Source: Chloroflexota bacterium (GTDB taxonomy: Bacteria; Chloroflexota; Anaerolineae; 4572-78; J111). Taken from it: DNA of 64,000 nucleotides. Position 1 is the first letter of the stretch. Every line of letters starts with the position of its first letter. Shown here one piece after another: positions 16,747-25,633 of the stretch. The translations under genes and the position numbers were made by a program. The notes beneath the pieces are model-generated. The model saw only the letters and a program-made list of their open reading frames with translations, ran no database searches and had not been told where the DNA came from. Where the stretch lies: assembly GCA_016860845.1 (NCBI GenBank), contig BOKF01000035.1, positions 26,655-90,654 on the forward strand, given 5' to 3'.

Positions 16747-19575
16747 TCACGCTTCCCCCACGATCTCCGCGACCACCTCTGCCAAGGGCCTGGATTTGCC
16801 CCGTTCCTGGGCCGCCGCCACTACCTCTGGTGGCAACTCGGCCTCCAGTTCGGCCAGGAGCCGGCCCGCTCTGTCTCTGAATACTTGCCAACTGGCCGGG
16901 TGATGCCGCACCAGGGCCAGGAGTTCGCCCGCCCGCACTTTCTTGGCTGTGCAATCAGGCTTGCCTTCCAACAAGGCGCTTTCTTTGGCCAGGAGGATGG
17001 CCCAACGGAGCAAGGTGTATAAGAAAGTCCTGTCGTGCTCTTTTTCCCGGGTTAGGGCAGTTCTTAGGGTTTCAAGAAGATATTGCCTGGCTGCCGGTAA
17101 ATCTCCCAGTCCACAGGCAGCCTCACCTAAACCGCCGAGACCCCATAGCCCCGCCTGGCCGATCTCTCGGCTAATCACCCAGGCTTCCCGATAGTATTGT
17201 TGAGCCTCCGCATACTCCTCCAGAGCTATAGCCACCTGGCCCAGTTGTTGTAGACGGACGACCGTTCGAAGCCGGTCTCCAACCTCTCGCCAGATGGCCA
17301 GGCTTTTCTCAGCCAGGGGTTTGGCCAGGGCCAACCTGTCACCCCCCAGGCCCAGAGCAATCCAGGCCGGCGCGCCCAAGGCCAAGGCCAGCCCGTAGCG
17401 ATCATCAATTTCTTTGAAAATGGCCAGACTTTCCTGATAGTATTGCTCTGCTTCCAGATACTCCCCCAGGCAAAAGGTCATAAAAGCCAACTTGTCGAGG
17501 GAGTAGGCTATTAAACGTTGATCCCCTATCGCTCGGCTCAGAGCGAGACTTTCCTGACTGTATCGTTTTGCCTCTGCGTGATATTCCCCCGAAACGCTCA
17601 TCACAGTTTCACTCAACTGGTGAAGGGTCTCGACAGCTCCTGGCAGGTCGCCCAGCTCTTGGCTGATAGCCAGGCTTTCCTGGAGCAGTCGTTTTGCTTC
17701 TGTAAGCTCGTGTAGCGCATCCTTTACCCGGCCCAGAAATCTGAGGGCAAACGCTGTTTCTGCTCGCGCCTCAAGAGGCCGGACCAGCGCCAGGCTTTTT
17801 TGGAGGAGTTCCCTGGCCGGTTCAAAATAGCCAAGCGCATAGCAAAATGCGCCCTGTCGCGCTAAAAGCTGGCCCAGAACGATCTCGCCTGCTTCCCCAC
17901 CGAGTGCTCCGCCCTCGGCAGTCTCCGTCATCCCGGCTAAACTCTCTGCGGCTCGCCTAAAGACCGCTTCCCCCTCTTGAAACCAGCTCCGCATCCAGTA
18001 GAAATCGTGCAGACTGGTCAAGGCTTGAGCGATGGTCTCTACCCGGCCCTGCTCGACCGCCCAGTTCCAGCCGGCCCGCACATTCTCAATCTCCTCGGTC
18101 ATCTCGGCCAGGACTGCTTGATACTGCGCTCCCTTGAGCGCTGCCTCGCGCCGCTGCATAAAAGCCGCGTAATAGGTGCTGTGGCGGTCGCGTACATCTG
18201 AGACCTTTGCGGTACGCTCCGCGAAAACCCCAAAGGTCTGGAATTTCTCCTCGACAAATTGCCGGAGCAGTTCGTGCAGGTGGTAACGCCCAACCGGGGT
18301 GGCCTGCACCAGTGATTTTTCTACCAGCGCCGCCAGCACCGGTAGGGTGGCTCCGGCCACATGCTCTACTGCCTCGGGCCGGAACCCTCCCCGAAAGACC
18401 GACAGCCGCTCCAGGACCCTGCGTTCCGCCTCCGCCAGCAAGCCCCAGGAATGTTCAAAGACGGCCCGTATACTGCGATGGCGTTCCGGCACATTGCGCA
18501 TGGAGCTAGCCAGAAAGTCGAGACCGCGTTCAATCTCCTGGGCGATACGGGCGCAGGGCAGTGTTTTCAACCATGCTGCCGCCAACTCAATCCCCAGCGG
18601 CATCCCTTCAACCATCTGACAAATCCGAATCACACTTTTTTGCTCGGCGGCCAGAGAAAAGCCCACCTGCGCCCGGCGGGCGCTCTGCCCAAAGAGCCGC
18701 ACGGCGTCATATGCTTCGATCTCCGCCACGGTTTTCTCACGCTCAGCCAGGGAATTGGGTGAAAGGTCGGGATACGTCATTCCGACAACCGGATGAAACC
18801 AGGCTTCGTGCAGATTGAGGGCCTCACGGGAAGTCACCAGCAGTTTCACCGCCGGGGCAACGGCCAAAATTTCAGCGATGAGGTCCACTCCGCTGGCATC
18901 CTCCCCTTCAGGAGGGGTTAATAGCTGCTCAAAATTATCCAGCAGCAGCAACATCTCTTTTTCCCGCAAGTAATGCAGCAGTTGCTGCTGAGGTGGCGCG
19001 CTGCTGTAAAAAGCGAAGTTGGCCGCCTCGGCGATGGCCGAGACGACGCCACTGGGCGAACTAATCGCCGTCAGGGGAACGAAGAAGATGCCATGCCTGA
19101 AGGTGGCTTCAGCCGGCGGCATATCGAGGAGAGTCTGCGCGGCTTGGATGGCCAGGCGGGTTTTACCAATTCCCCCCGGACCAATCAAGGTCAGCAGCCG
19201 GCAGGCGGGGTCTTTGAGACGGCGGGCAATATCGGCCAATTCCTTTGTCCGACCGATAAACGGGGTAGCGGGTGAGGGTAGATTAGGCTTAAAAAGACGA
19301 GCCTCCATCCCGGCTGAAGGCGAAAGCGTGGCTGTGACAAACTCGCCGCGAGCCATACTGAGAAATTGGTCTCTTTCCGCAGCGGGGATCACCAGATAAT
19401 CGGCCAACCGTTCGGCCATTTGAGGCGAGGGTCGGCGTTCATCCCACTCAATTTTCTTGAGCGTGACCAGGGCGCAGCCGACGTGCTGGGCCAGGGCAGC
19501 CTGAGTTAGATCCAGGGCTTTCCGTCGCCGCCGGACCCAGTAACCAAACGAGGTGATAAGCTCATCGGTTTTCAC
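16747..19575 (-). CDS. XRE-type HTH / STAND ATPase / TPR regulator
   Basis: This is a very large protein of about 942 residues. Residues 1-75 form a Cro/C1-type helix-turn-helix (RKALDLTQAALAQHVGCAL). A STAND/NB-ARC P-loop follows (TLIGPGGIGKTRLAIQAAQ, about 125-143) with LLLLDNFEQLL as the Walker B-like segment. Residues from about 560 carry many tetratricopeptide repeats (pattern EAEQYYQESLAIF). Such STAND proteins act as nucleotide switches that sense a signal through TPRs and then bind DNA. I choose the GTG at 19575, six bases after a GGGGGG run; a TTG 33 bases earlier is less likely. It is divergent from the exported-protein pair at 19696. A homologous architecture with a SARP head occurs at 55692. 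Confidence 0.88.
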   Translation of the reverse strand: MKTDELITSFGYWVRRRRKALDLTQAALAQHVGCALVTLKKIEWDERRPSPQMAERLADYLVIPAAERDQFLSMARGEFVTATLSPSAGMEARLFKPNLPSPATPFIGRTKELADIARRLKDPACRLLTLIGPGGIGKTRLAIQAAQTLLDMPPAEATFRHGIFFVPLTAISSPSGVVSAIAEAANFAFYSSAPPQQQLLHYLREKEMLLLLDNFEQLLTPPEGEDASGVDLIAEILAVAPAVKLLVTSREALNLHEAWFHPVVGMTYPDLSPNSLAEREKTVAEIEAYDAVRLFGQSARRAQVGFSLAAEQKSVIRICQMVEGMPLGIELAAAWLKTLPCARIAQEIERGLDFLASSMRNVPERHRSIRAVFEHSWGLLAEAERRVLERLSVFRGGFRPEAVEHVAGATLPVLAALVEKSLVQATPVGRYHLHELLRQFVEEKFQTFGVFAERTAKVSDVRDRHSTYYAAFMQRREAALKGAQYQAVLAEMTEEIENVRAGWNWAVEQGRVETIAQALTSLHDFYWMRSWFQEGEAVFRRAAESLAGMTETAEGGALGGEAGEIVLGQLLARQGAFCYALGYFEPARELLQKSLALVRPLEARAETAFALRFLGRVKDALHELTEAKRLLQESLAISQELGDLPGAVETLHQLSETVMSVSGEYHAEAKRYSQESLALSRAIGDQRLIAYSLDKLAFMTFCLGEYLEAEQYYQESLAIFKEIDDRYGLALALGAPAWIALGLGGDRLALAKPLAEKSLAIWREVGDRLRTVVRLQQLGQVAIALEEYAEAQQYYREAWVISREIGQAGLWGLGGLGEAACGLGDLPAARQYLLETLRTALTREKEHDRTFLYTLLRWAILLAKESALLEGKPDCTAKKVRAGELLALVRHHPASWQVFRDRAGRLLAELEAELPPEVVAAAQERGKSRPLAEVVAEIVGEA

Positions 19576-19695
19576 CTTCCGCCCCCCTGACTTTATATTG
19601 TACTCCAAAAGGATACCAACGCAATAGGTTTTTTTGCTTTAATAGCTATGAGATTTCGATGCATTGTAATGAGTAATGAAAAGTAAGGGGGTTCA

Positions 19696-20796
19696 ATGTT
19701 ACTAAATCGGGTATTTCAAGGGTTCGTCATCGTGAGTTTACTGGTCATGATGGTGCTCGGCGGAAACCTGGCCCAGGCGCAAGAGCCGGAGCCGCTCTCG
19801 GCCAATGTGTCCACCTTTGCCACCGGCCTGGTCTACCCACGCGGGTTAGAATTTGGCTCCGATGGCTCCCTGTACGTGGCCGAAGTCGGGCCAGGGGGGA
19901 ACATCGAGCCCCATCGCACCTGTCCGGGGGGATACGGCTCGCCGGTCATGCCCTACCAGATTGGGATGACCGGCCAGGTTTCCAAAATCAGTCCCACCGG
20001 CGAGCGCACGATGGTCGTGAAAGCGCTGCCGGCCGCCCGTGACAAGTCCGGCGATGTGATCGGTCCAAATGATGTGGCTTTCCTGGGCGACACGCTGTAT
20101 GTGGTGTGCTCACCGGGTATGCCCAACACGCCCACCGCCGCACTGCTGGATGATGATTATGAGCCTGACGGCGGACCCTATGAGCTAAGTGCAGTTGACG
20201 GGATTACCCTGGATGGCCAAATCCGGCGGGTGCTGGATATGCCGGCCAACGAGGGACACATTACGCTTACGGCGCTAACCTTCCACGATGGCGCGTTCTA
20301 TATTAGCAGCCTGGGCGAAGTTCCCATTCAGCAGGGGACGTCCAAGATTTACAAAGTCACACTCGATGGGCAGTCGGAGGTCTTTGCCGCAGGGCTAACG
20401 GCGGTGCTGGGCCTGGCCTTTGACAGCCAGGGGCAACTCTACGCCCTGGAAGCCAGTACGGTAGATAATGACTTGCCCGTGCCTGGCGCAGGCCGGGTGG
20501 TCCGGGTGGACGCGAAGGGTGCTCTCGAAGCGGTGGCGACCGGCTTGAGCTTTCCCGGTGGACTGACCTTTGGGCCTGACGGCCAGTTGTACGTTTCCAA
20601 TTTTGCGTATGGCGGCCATCCGAGTAAGGGTGAAATTTTACGCATTGATGTCACCGTTGCGCCCGCCACCCTCCCTACAAGTGGGGGTGTCACTGACCCA
20701 CTGCCCGGTCTGTTGCTGGCGCTATTCGTAGGGGCCGGCTTGATGGGAGTTGGCTGGCGGTTACGCGGCAAGTCATCTTTGTTGGTGATTGTTTAA
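19696..20796 (+). CDS. Exported ScyD/ScyE-family beta-propeller protein with LPxTG-like tail
   Basis: This 366-residue protein has a signal peptide (VIVSLLVMMVLGGNLAQAQ). The mature part has propeller-like repeats (YPRGLEFGSDGSLYVAEVGP; SFPGGLTFGPDGQLYVSNF) matching the ScyD/ScyE family found in cyanobacteria and Chloroflexota. The C-terminus has LPTSGG, then a hydrophobic stretch and a short basic segment (WRLRGKS), resembling a cell-surface sorting signal. LPTSG differs from the standard LPxTG at one position and no sortase gene is in the window. AAGGGGG precedes the ATG. Its biochemical role is unknown; the family name comes from scytonemin clusters but does not imply scytonemin synthesis here. 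Confidence 0.78.
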   Translation: MLLNRVFQGFVIVSLLVMMVLGGNLAQAQEPEPLSANVSTFATGLVYPRGLEFGSDGSLYVAEVGPGGNIEPHRTCPGGYGSPVMPYQIGMTGQVSKISPTGERTMVVKALPAARDKSGDVIGPNDVAFLGDTLYVVCSPGMPNTPTAALLDDDYEPDGGPYELSAVDGITLDGQIRRVLDMPANEGHITLTALTFHDGAFYISSLGEVPIQQGTSKIYKVTLDGQSEVFAAGLTAVLGLAFDSQGQLYALEASTVDNDLPVPGAGRVVRVDAKGALEAVATGLSFPGGLTFGPDGQLYVSNFAYGGHPSKGEILRIDVTVAPATLPTSGGVTDPLPGLLLALFVGAGLMGVGWRLRGKSSLLVIV

Positions 20797-20818
20797 GATT
20801 ATTGAAAGGGGGAAGAAA

Positions 20819-21619
20819 ATGAAACGCGCGATTTTATCCGGCTTAATCGGCCTGTTCACACTGCCCTTGTCGCCGTCTGCGACTCTGGCGCAAAGCGAAG
20901 TCGCCTGCGACTCGGAGGTGGTAGTACAGGCCAACGACTGGCTGTCGAAGCTGGCCGAAAAATATTTAGACGACCCGCTGGCCTACCAGGTCATTGCTGA
21001 CGCCACCAACACCAAAAATGCCGCCGACTCCAGCTACGCCAAAATTGAGAATGTGGATGTGATTGAGCCGGGTTGGAAGTTATGCATCCCGGTCCATGAC
21101 GTGGCCCACGCGCCCGCTGCCCCGGCAGAAGCGCCCGCTGTTGCCGACATCATCGCCAGCGCCATGAGCGCCGCGCCTCCAGCCATTGCCCAGGGCGCAA
21201 CCATTGTAGACTATCCTACCGATCCCACCGCGCCGCTCATTGAACTGCGGGCAGGCAGCAACGGCTGGACTTGTTTTCCCGATTGGCCCGCTACCCCCGG
21301 CAACGACCCTCAATGTTTTGACAAGATGTGGATGGAGTGGTTCAACGCTCTCGTAAGCGGGACCGAACCCAACATCACCGAACCGGGACTGGCCTATATG
21401 CTTCAGGGCGGCAGTGACCCCAGCAACACCGATCCGCTCGCTGTCGAGCCAGCCCCCGGCGAGGATTGGGTTACAACCCCGCCCCATGTGATGCTTCTTT
21501 TGCCCGACAAACTGGACCTCACTCTATTTAGCACCGATCATCACTATGGTGGGCCATATGTGATGTTTGCGGGGACGCCTTACGAACACATCATGATGCC
21601 GGTAGCAGAGGTGAAGTAG
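20819..21619 (+). CDS. Exported LysM-like protein with conserved C-terminal domain of unknown function
   Basis: This 266-residue protein has a signal peptide (LIGLFTLPLSPSATLAQ). A LysM-like module follows (VVQANDWLSKLAEKYLDDPL, ending in PGWKLCIP), which would bind peptidoglycan or a related glycan. After an Ala/Pro-rich linker the C-terminal 120 residues contain GWTCFPDWP, MWMEWF and YMLQGGSDPSNTDP. I recognise this as a recurrent but functionally unassigned domain. GGGGGAAG precedes the ATG at 20819. It lies 22 bases after the ScyD-like gene and is probably co-transcribed with it. Confidence 0.72.
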   Translation: MKRAILSGLIGLFTLPLSPSATLAQSEVACDSEVVVQANDWLSKLAEKYLDDPLAYQVIADATNTKNAADSSYAKIENVDVIEPGWKLCIPVHDVAHAPAAPAEAPAVADIIASAMSAAPPAIAQGATIVDYPTDPTAPLIELRAGSNGWTCFPDWPATPGNDPQCFDKMWMEWFNALVSGTEPNITEPGLAYMLQGGSDPSNTDPLAVEPAPGEDWVTTPPHVMLLLPDKLDLTLFSTDHHYGGPYVMFAGTPYEHIMMPVAEVK

Positions 21620-21649
21620 GCAGACCATCTTGTTTACAATAGAACTTGA

Positions 21650-22492
21650 TCATGGTCCAACATAGCCTTTACCGGCCAGCATCCCGGCGATAGCTGCGCC
21701 GGTGACGGTTCGCTCGACCGGCTCAACTTCGACCACGGTCAGGCTTTCCGCCGCTGCGCCGTAAGGGGCTTCGGCCAGGATGACGCCGCCCGGCCCCATC
21801 GCCAGCGAGCAGCCAATGCACTTGTAGCCCTGCCACGGCCCGCCGCGCAGCCAGCCGACGTTGCTCACGCCGACCACCGTCAAATCGTACAACGTAGTCA
21901 GGGTGGAATAGGCGGTTTTCCACAATTCCCCATAGGGTTCCTGGCTGTTGTCGTGCTCCGGCGGCATGGCCCAGGCGCAGGGCGACAGCAAGAGCTGCGC
22001 GCCCATGCGCGCCAGGGAATGTCCAAAAACCAACGAATTGGGGAAGTTGTCGGCGCAAATATTAACGCCAATGGTCCCGAGCGGCGTTTGAACTACGGCC
22101 AGGGAATCGCCGGTGGCATACAAATCTTGGGCAATCTCCATGATGTTGATCTTGCGGTGTTTCAACAGAATTTCCCCTTGCGGCGAAAGCAGCACCGCCG
22201 CGTTGTAAACTCGCTCGCCGGCCCGTTCGGTCAGTCCCGCTACTACGTAGACGCCCGCCTGTTCAGCCGCTTCCGCCAGCGTGTTGCTGTGCGGGCCGGG
22301 GATGGGTTGGGCCAGTTGGCGCGCCGCCGGGTCGGTCCAGCCGAGGTCGAGACATTCCGGCAAAACGACAACGGCGCAGCCACGCTCGGCGGCCTGCCGA
22401 ATCATCTGGGCCGCCCGGTTTAGATTTTGCTCAGGCTGGCCGCCCTCAACGAGCATCTGGCCCATGCCTAACTTAAAGCTTATCTTATTCAT
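21650..22492 (-). CDS. Carbon-nitrogen hydrolase (nitrilase superfamily)
   Basis: This 280-residue protein has the Glu-Lys-Cys triad of the nitrilase superfamily: Glu in VVVLPECLDLG, Lys in LLKHRKINIME and Cys in GVNICADNFPNS. The family hydrolyses nitriles, amides or N-carbamoyl compounds. The length and the CADN context are closer to amidase or N-carbamoylputrescine/beta-ureidopropionase-like branches than to true nitrilases. It is cytoplasmic. It follows the alpha/beta hydrolase gene in the same direction after a 145-base gap that holds an inverted repeat. The substrate is unknown. Confidence 0.85.
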   Translation of the reverse strand: MNKISFKLGMGQMLVEGGQPEQNLNRAAQMIRQAAERGCAVVVLPECLDLGWTDPAARQLAQPIPGPHSNTLAEAAEQAGVYVVAGLTERAGERVYNAAVLLSPQGEILLKHRKINIMEIAQDLYATGDSLAVVQTPLGTIGVNICADNFPNSLVFGHSLARMGAQLLLSPCAWAMPPEHDNSQEPYGELWKTAYSTLTTLYDLTVVGVSNVGWLRGGPWQGYKCIGCSLAMGPGGVILAEAPYGAAAESLTVVEVEPVERTVTGAAIAGMLAGKGYVGP

Positions 22493-22540
22493 AAAAACCC
22501 TTTGTAACTACTCAGTCTTCTTACAAAGCGTAGTATTTTA

Positions 22541-22603
22541 GCCGGGATTAGGGGATTTGGAGATAAAACAAAATGAAACATCCCCTAATCTCCTAATCCC
22601 GGC
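22541..22603 (-). terminator. Inverted repeat between the alpha/beta hydrolase and nitrilase genes
   Basis: GCCGGGATTAGG (22541-22552) pairs perfectly with CCTAATCCCGGC (22592-22603). A second inner pairing (GGGGAT with ATCCCC) extends the stem. There is no T-run, so it may be a dispersed repeat with weak terminator activity. Confidence 0.45.
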
Positions 22604-22637
22604 CCTCAACCTAGCCAATATTCAGCGTCTATTTCTT

Positions 22638-23777
22638 TTATTTCAACCACCGATCAAGCCACTCAAACGCCTCGGCCTGCATGGCCCGGTCGAATTTGTG
22701 GGGGCCGGGGTAGAAGGTGCAGCGGTAGCGGTCTGACGCGCCGGCTTTGGCGTAGACTTCCTGCAAGATCGTTGCGGCCCTTTCCATTTGCGGCAGAGTA
22801 AACAGCTCGTCGTCCGAGTCGTTCAGCACCAGCGCCGGCAGGGGGACGCGCAGGCCCAGGATTTCGGGAAAGTCGAGGTCGCGGGGCAGCAGGGGGATGT
22901 AGATCATCCAGGTGTGAGTGTAGCTTGTGTAGAGCAGGAAGTCGCGCCAGGTCGTCATCATGCCGACACAGACGGCGCAGCGAATCCGCGGGTCCAGGCC
23001 GCCCAGAAAACCGGTCCGCAGCCCGCCCCCGGACAGGCCGCAGCAGCCCACCCGGCCGGCATCTACCTCCGGCCGGGCGCAGAGCACATCCAAAGCCCGC
23101 TGATCCTCGGCCAGAAAGACGCCCGGCCAGGTCGTCCCGGCGCAAAAAAGCGATTTGGCTATAATGTGCTCGTGCTCCATAGCCCAGGTATTGTAGGCTT
23201 CGATATTGGCAGTTGTGGCTGGGTCAGGATCGGTCAGACCTGCTTGAATCACTTCAGGTACATCTTTAAGCAGCACCCGCCGGCTGGCAAAGTCAAAAGC
23301 ATCGTGGACGAGCACCGCATAGCCGCGCCGGGCGAGTTCATGGGTCCAGGCGACGCCGCCATAATACTGCGCCTGGTGATCGCCCATCATGGGGTGCAGG
23401 TCTTCTCCTGTTCGGGCAATCTTGCGCCAGCCAAAATACTTGTTGGCGGCGTGGTCGTGCAAAGCCAGGATGCCGGGCAGCGGGCCGGTCGCTCCGGCCG
23501 GTTTGAGGAAAACCGCTTCGGTCGGCGGGCCGTAAGGAAGCTGCCAGGATAATTTTTCAATATAGAGGTCGTCGTGGGTTAACTGCTCCTGCACCGTTAC
23601 GGCAGGAACGCCGCCGGTATCGGGCTGGGCCAGCAGGTCGAGCACGCGCTGCCGGGCCACAGGCCGCCAGGTTTCAACATCCGTCCAGCGTTCATTTCGA
23701 AAGGAGAGCGCTGCCGGCCCCTCCCCTACCAGGGAAGCAGCCCAGGGGCCATATACGCCGATCATGTTAGGTTCCAT
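22638..23777 (-). CDS. Alpha/beta hydrolase (acetyl-xylan-esterase / dienelactone-hydrolase-like)
   Basis: This protein of about 379 residues has the nucleophile elbow CCGLSGGGLRTGF (Ser of GLSGG), DSDDELFTLPQM supplying the acid Asp and a C-terminal His in YPGPHKFD. It resembles large dienelactone-hydrolase-like or acetyl-esterase proteins and probably cleaves an ester. GAGG lies about nine bases before the ATG at 23777; an ATG 15 bases earlier directly abuts a purine run and seems less likely. No signal peptide is seen. It lies downstream of the AAC(3)/PIG-L pair on the same strand. Confidence 0.8.
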   Translation of the reverse strand: MEPNMIGVYGPWAASLVGEGPAALSFRNERWTDVETWRPVARQRVLDLLAQPDTGGVPAVTVQEQLTHDDLYIEKLSWQLPYGPPTEAVFLKPAGATGPLPGILALHDHAANKYFGWRKIARTGEDLHPMMGDHQAQYYGGVAWTHELARRGYAVLVHDAFDFASRRVLLKDVPEVIQAGLTDPDPATTANIEAYNTWAMEHEHIIAKSLFCAGTTWPGVFLAEDQRALDVLCARPEVDAGRVGCCGLSGGGLRTGFLGGLDPRIRCAVCVGMMTTWRDFLLYTSYTHTWMIYIPLLPRDLDFPEILGLRVPLPALVLNDSDDELFTLPQMERAATILQEVYAKAGASDRYRCTFYPGPHKFDRAMQAEAFEWLDRWLK

Positions 23778-23814
23778 TCCCGCTAACCTCATCCTTCTGA
23801 AAATAACCTTGCTT

Positions 23815-23843
23815 CAGGCGTCGAAAGTGACTTTGGACTCCTG
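23815..23843. repeat. Degenerate GGAGT-type palindrome upstream of the alpha/beta hydrolase gene
   Basis: CAGGCGTCGAAAGTG faces ACTTTGGACTCCTG. This is a partly decayed version of the perfect palindromes at 5859 and 15756. It lies about 38 bases before the hydrolase start. Confidence 0.5.
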
Positions 23844-23883
23844 CTTTTCATTCTTGTTGTGTACCAAAGTTGATTTTAAAGTC

Positions 23884-24762
23884 TCAATAAGTCCAAGCCT
23901 GTGAGCCGGGCAAAAGGTGCCGGCCTTTAACATCCCAATCCGATGTTACCGTCTCAGGGACGGTGCGGGGGCGAATAGGGCAGCGGCTGCACGGTGGAAA
24001 GCCGGCCCTGCCTTCACGCAAAACTTCGGCCACGACCTCAAAACAGTCACGCAAACGAAACAGGATCAAGCGGCTCTGACCTACCCACTTTTCCCTTTGC
24101 AGGCCTCGTTCCTGCATGCGGTCATAGTAGCGGTTTCCGTCGGTCAGCGGGCACAGGTTTTCCCGCCAGCCCCAAGTTCGCCCCATCACCCGGCGGCCAC
24201 TGGGGAGGATGACGGGGTAAGCCTCGCTGCGCAAACCCAGACAGGGCGACCCCAGCGACATCTCCACTACGTGATGAAACGTGTTCGACGTATAATCCAC
24301 CCCCATCAGCAAGCACATACCGTCATCTCCATGCAAAAGGCCCAGGGGCGAGTGCGGCCCCAGGGTCAAGGTGCGATGGTGAAATTCGGTGTAACGCCGG
24401 GCATTTTTACCCCAGGCCGCGAAAGCGTGCGTTGGGTTGAGACTCCGGTGGACGCCGGGCAGCCGCCAAAAAGCGTCGGGGATGGCGCCATTGGCGGTCG
24501 GTGTTTTCTGCGGATGAAAATAGCCAGACCCACCCGGTTCAAAAGGCGTGCCATGATTAAAGGATGGCAGTAATAAGGTTCCGCTGGCAGTCACGGCTTC
24601 CATCAAGGCAGCGATCACGGTCGCCGCTCCCCCTTCGATATAACCAAAACTCTGGAGCGAAGAGTGAACCATCAGTCCTATACCGGGTGTTATCCCCAGC
24701 TCGCGCAGGCCGGCCAGAATATCGGCTTGGGTGACAATAGGACCCTTCAGATGACTGCTCAT
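23884..24762 (-). CDS. AAC(3)-family N-acetyltransferase-like protein
   Basis: This 292-residue protein belongs to the aminoglycoside 3-N-acetyltransferase family (MVHSSLQSFGYIEGGA near the start, THAFAAWG in the middle, GVDYTSNTFHHVVE later). Family members transfer acetyl groups from acetyl-CoA to an amine. The ATG at 24762 overlaps the stop of the PIG-L gene as ATGA, which strongly suggests coupled translation and linked function. A deacetylase-acetyltransferase pair acting on an amino sugar is a reasonable inference. Homologues in environmental bacteria often have no role in drug resistance, and I see nothing here that indicates one. Confidence 0.82.
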   Translation of the reverse strand: MSSHLKGPIVTQADILAGLRELGITPGIGLMVHSSLQSFGYIEGGAATVIAALMEAVTASGTLLLPSFNHGTPFEPGGSGYFHPQKTPTANGAIPDAFWRLPGVHRSLNPTHAFAAWGKNARRYTEFHHRTLTLGPHSPLGLLHGDDGMCLLMGVDYTSNTFHHVVEMSLGSPCLGLRSEAYPVILPSGRRVMGRTWGWRENLCPLTDGNRYYDRMQERGLQREKWVGQSRLILFRLRDCFEVVAEVLREGRAGFPPCSRCPIRPRTVPETVTSDWDVKGRHLLPGSQAWTY

Positions 24763-25481
24763 GGTAGATAGTGACGGGTCAAGTTGCCCCAACCCGCCCC
24801 GCCGTAGCGCTGGAAGGCCTCGGCGTAGCGCGCCCCGGCCTGAAGGCCGCGGTAGCGAGCCACGGTTTCGATCTGTTCCAGCACGTCCAGGTTGAAATAT
24901 TGTTTGAGAAAGCCAATCTGGCTGCGAAAGCAGTTCATCATGGCTAGTTTAATCTCAAGGGTAGTCGTGATGTCAACATAGGCGGTGGGGTCAAAATAAC
25001 GGCCGTTCAGCGTGTCCATAAAATAGAGGGCCGGGTTGTAGTCAAGAGCCGGGCTGCCGGTTTCGTATTGGGGGATACCCAGGACCGGCCCGCTCCACTT
25101 GACCAGCTCGCTGAGGTTGCAGTGGTCGGTGTGGTAGTCGGTGGGGGCATGGGTAATGATGACATCGGGGCGAGTCTGCCGGATCAACTCAGTCACCTGG
25201 CGCTGCTGCCCTGGGTCGAAAGGATTGACGCCGTCGTCGGGGACCATGAGCGCCCGGTATTCCGCGCCGATCAAGGCGGCGGACTCGGCCGCTTCGGCGT
25301 GTCGCAGGCGCGAACAGTCGTCTAACGACAGCTCGTAGCTACCAAATTTGCACCATGTAGCCGTAGCCATGACGAGATGGTGCCCGTCTTTGGCCCACCG
25401 CGCCAGCGTGCCGGCGCATTGGAGTTCCAGGTCGTCGGCGTGCGCGCCGAGGGCTAAGATGCGTAGTTTTGGTTCGTTCAT
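24759..25481 (-). CDS. PIG-L/LmbE-family deacetylase
   Basis: This 240-residue protein has the zinc-binding motif ALGAHADDLELQCAGTL near the N-terminus and THAPTDYHTDHCN further on. Together these define the PIG-L/LmbE family, which removes acetyl groups from N-acetylglucosamine-type substrates. It is cytoplasmic. Its stop overlaps the start of the AAC(3)-like gene. It is separated from the UroD-like gene upstream by a 150-base gap that holds a long inverted repeat. The substrate is not determined. Confidence 0.88.
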   Translation of the reverse strand: MNEPKLRILALGAHADDLELQCAGTLARWAKDGHHLVMATATWCKFGSYELSLDDCSRLRHAEAAESAALIGAEYRALMVPDDGVNPFDPGQQRQVTELIRQTRPDVIITHAPTDYHTDHCNLSELVKWSGPVLGIPQYETGSPALDYNPALYFMDTLNGRYFDPTAYVDITTTLEIKLAMMNCFRSQIGFLKQYFNLDVLEQIETVARYRGLQAGARYAEAFQRYGGAGWGNLTRHYLP

Positions 25482-25512
25482 CGTAACCTAAGCAAGCTTG
25501 AAAGAACTTTTT

Positions 25513-25604
25513 ACACAGAGCAACACGGAGAAATCACAGAGGTTCGCTGAGAGATTTTTAAATTTCTCTGTGCGCCTCCGAGTACGCTCCGTGTAACTCT
25601 GTGT
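25513..25604. repeat. Inverted repeat between UroD-like and PIG-L genes
   Basis: ACACAGAG and ACACGGAG (25513-25530) face CTCCGTGT and CTCTGTGT (25587-25604), with 16 of 18 positions paired. Inner segments (TCACAGAG / CTCTGTG) can extend the stem. It resembles the common ACACAGAG/ACACGGAG dispersed repeats of environmental genomes. It may reduce read-through into the PIG-L gene. Confidence 0.55.
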
Positions 25605-25633
25605 TCCTGTTTGGCTGAGATAGTTTATCCAAG

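Noticed and set aside
22788..23552. A 254-codon plus-strand frame opposite the alpha/beta hydrolase gene
   Set aside because: No recognisable domain, no ribosome-binding site, and it is fully inside a gene with an intact catalytic triad.
23884..24762. AAC(3)-like protein as an antibiotic-resistance gene
   Set aside because: The family is broad and the gene is coupled to a PIG-L deacetylase in a catabolic setting; nothing in the sequence points to aminoglycosides.
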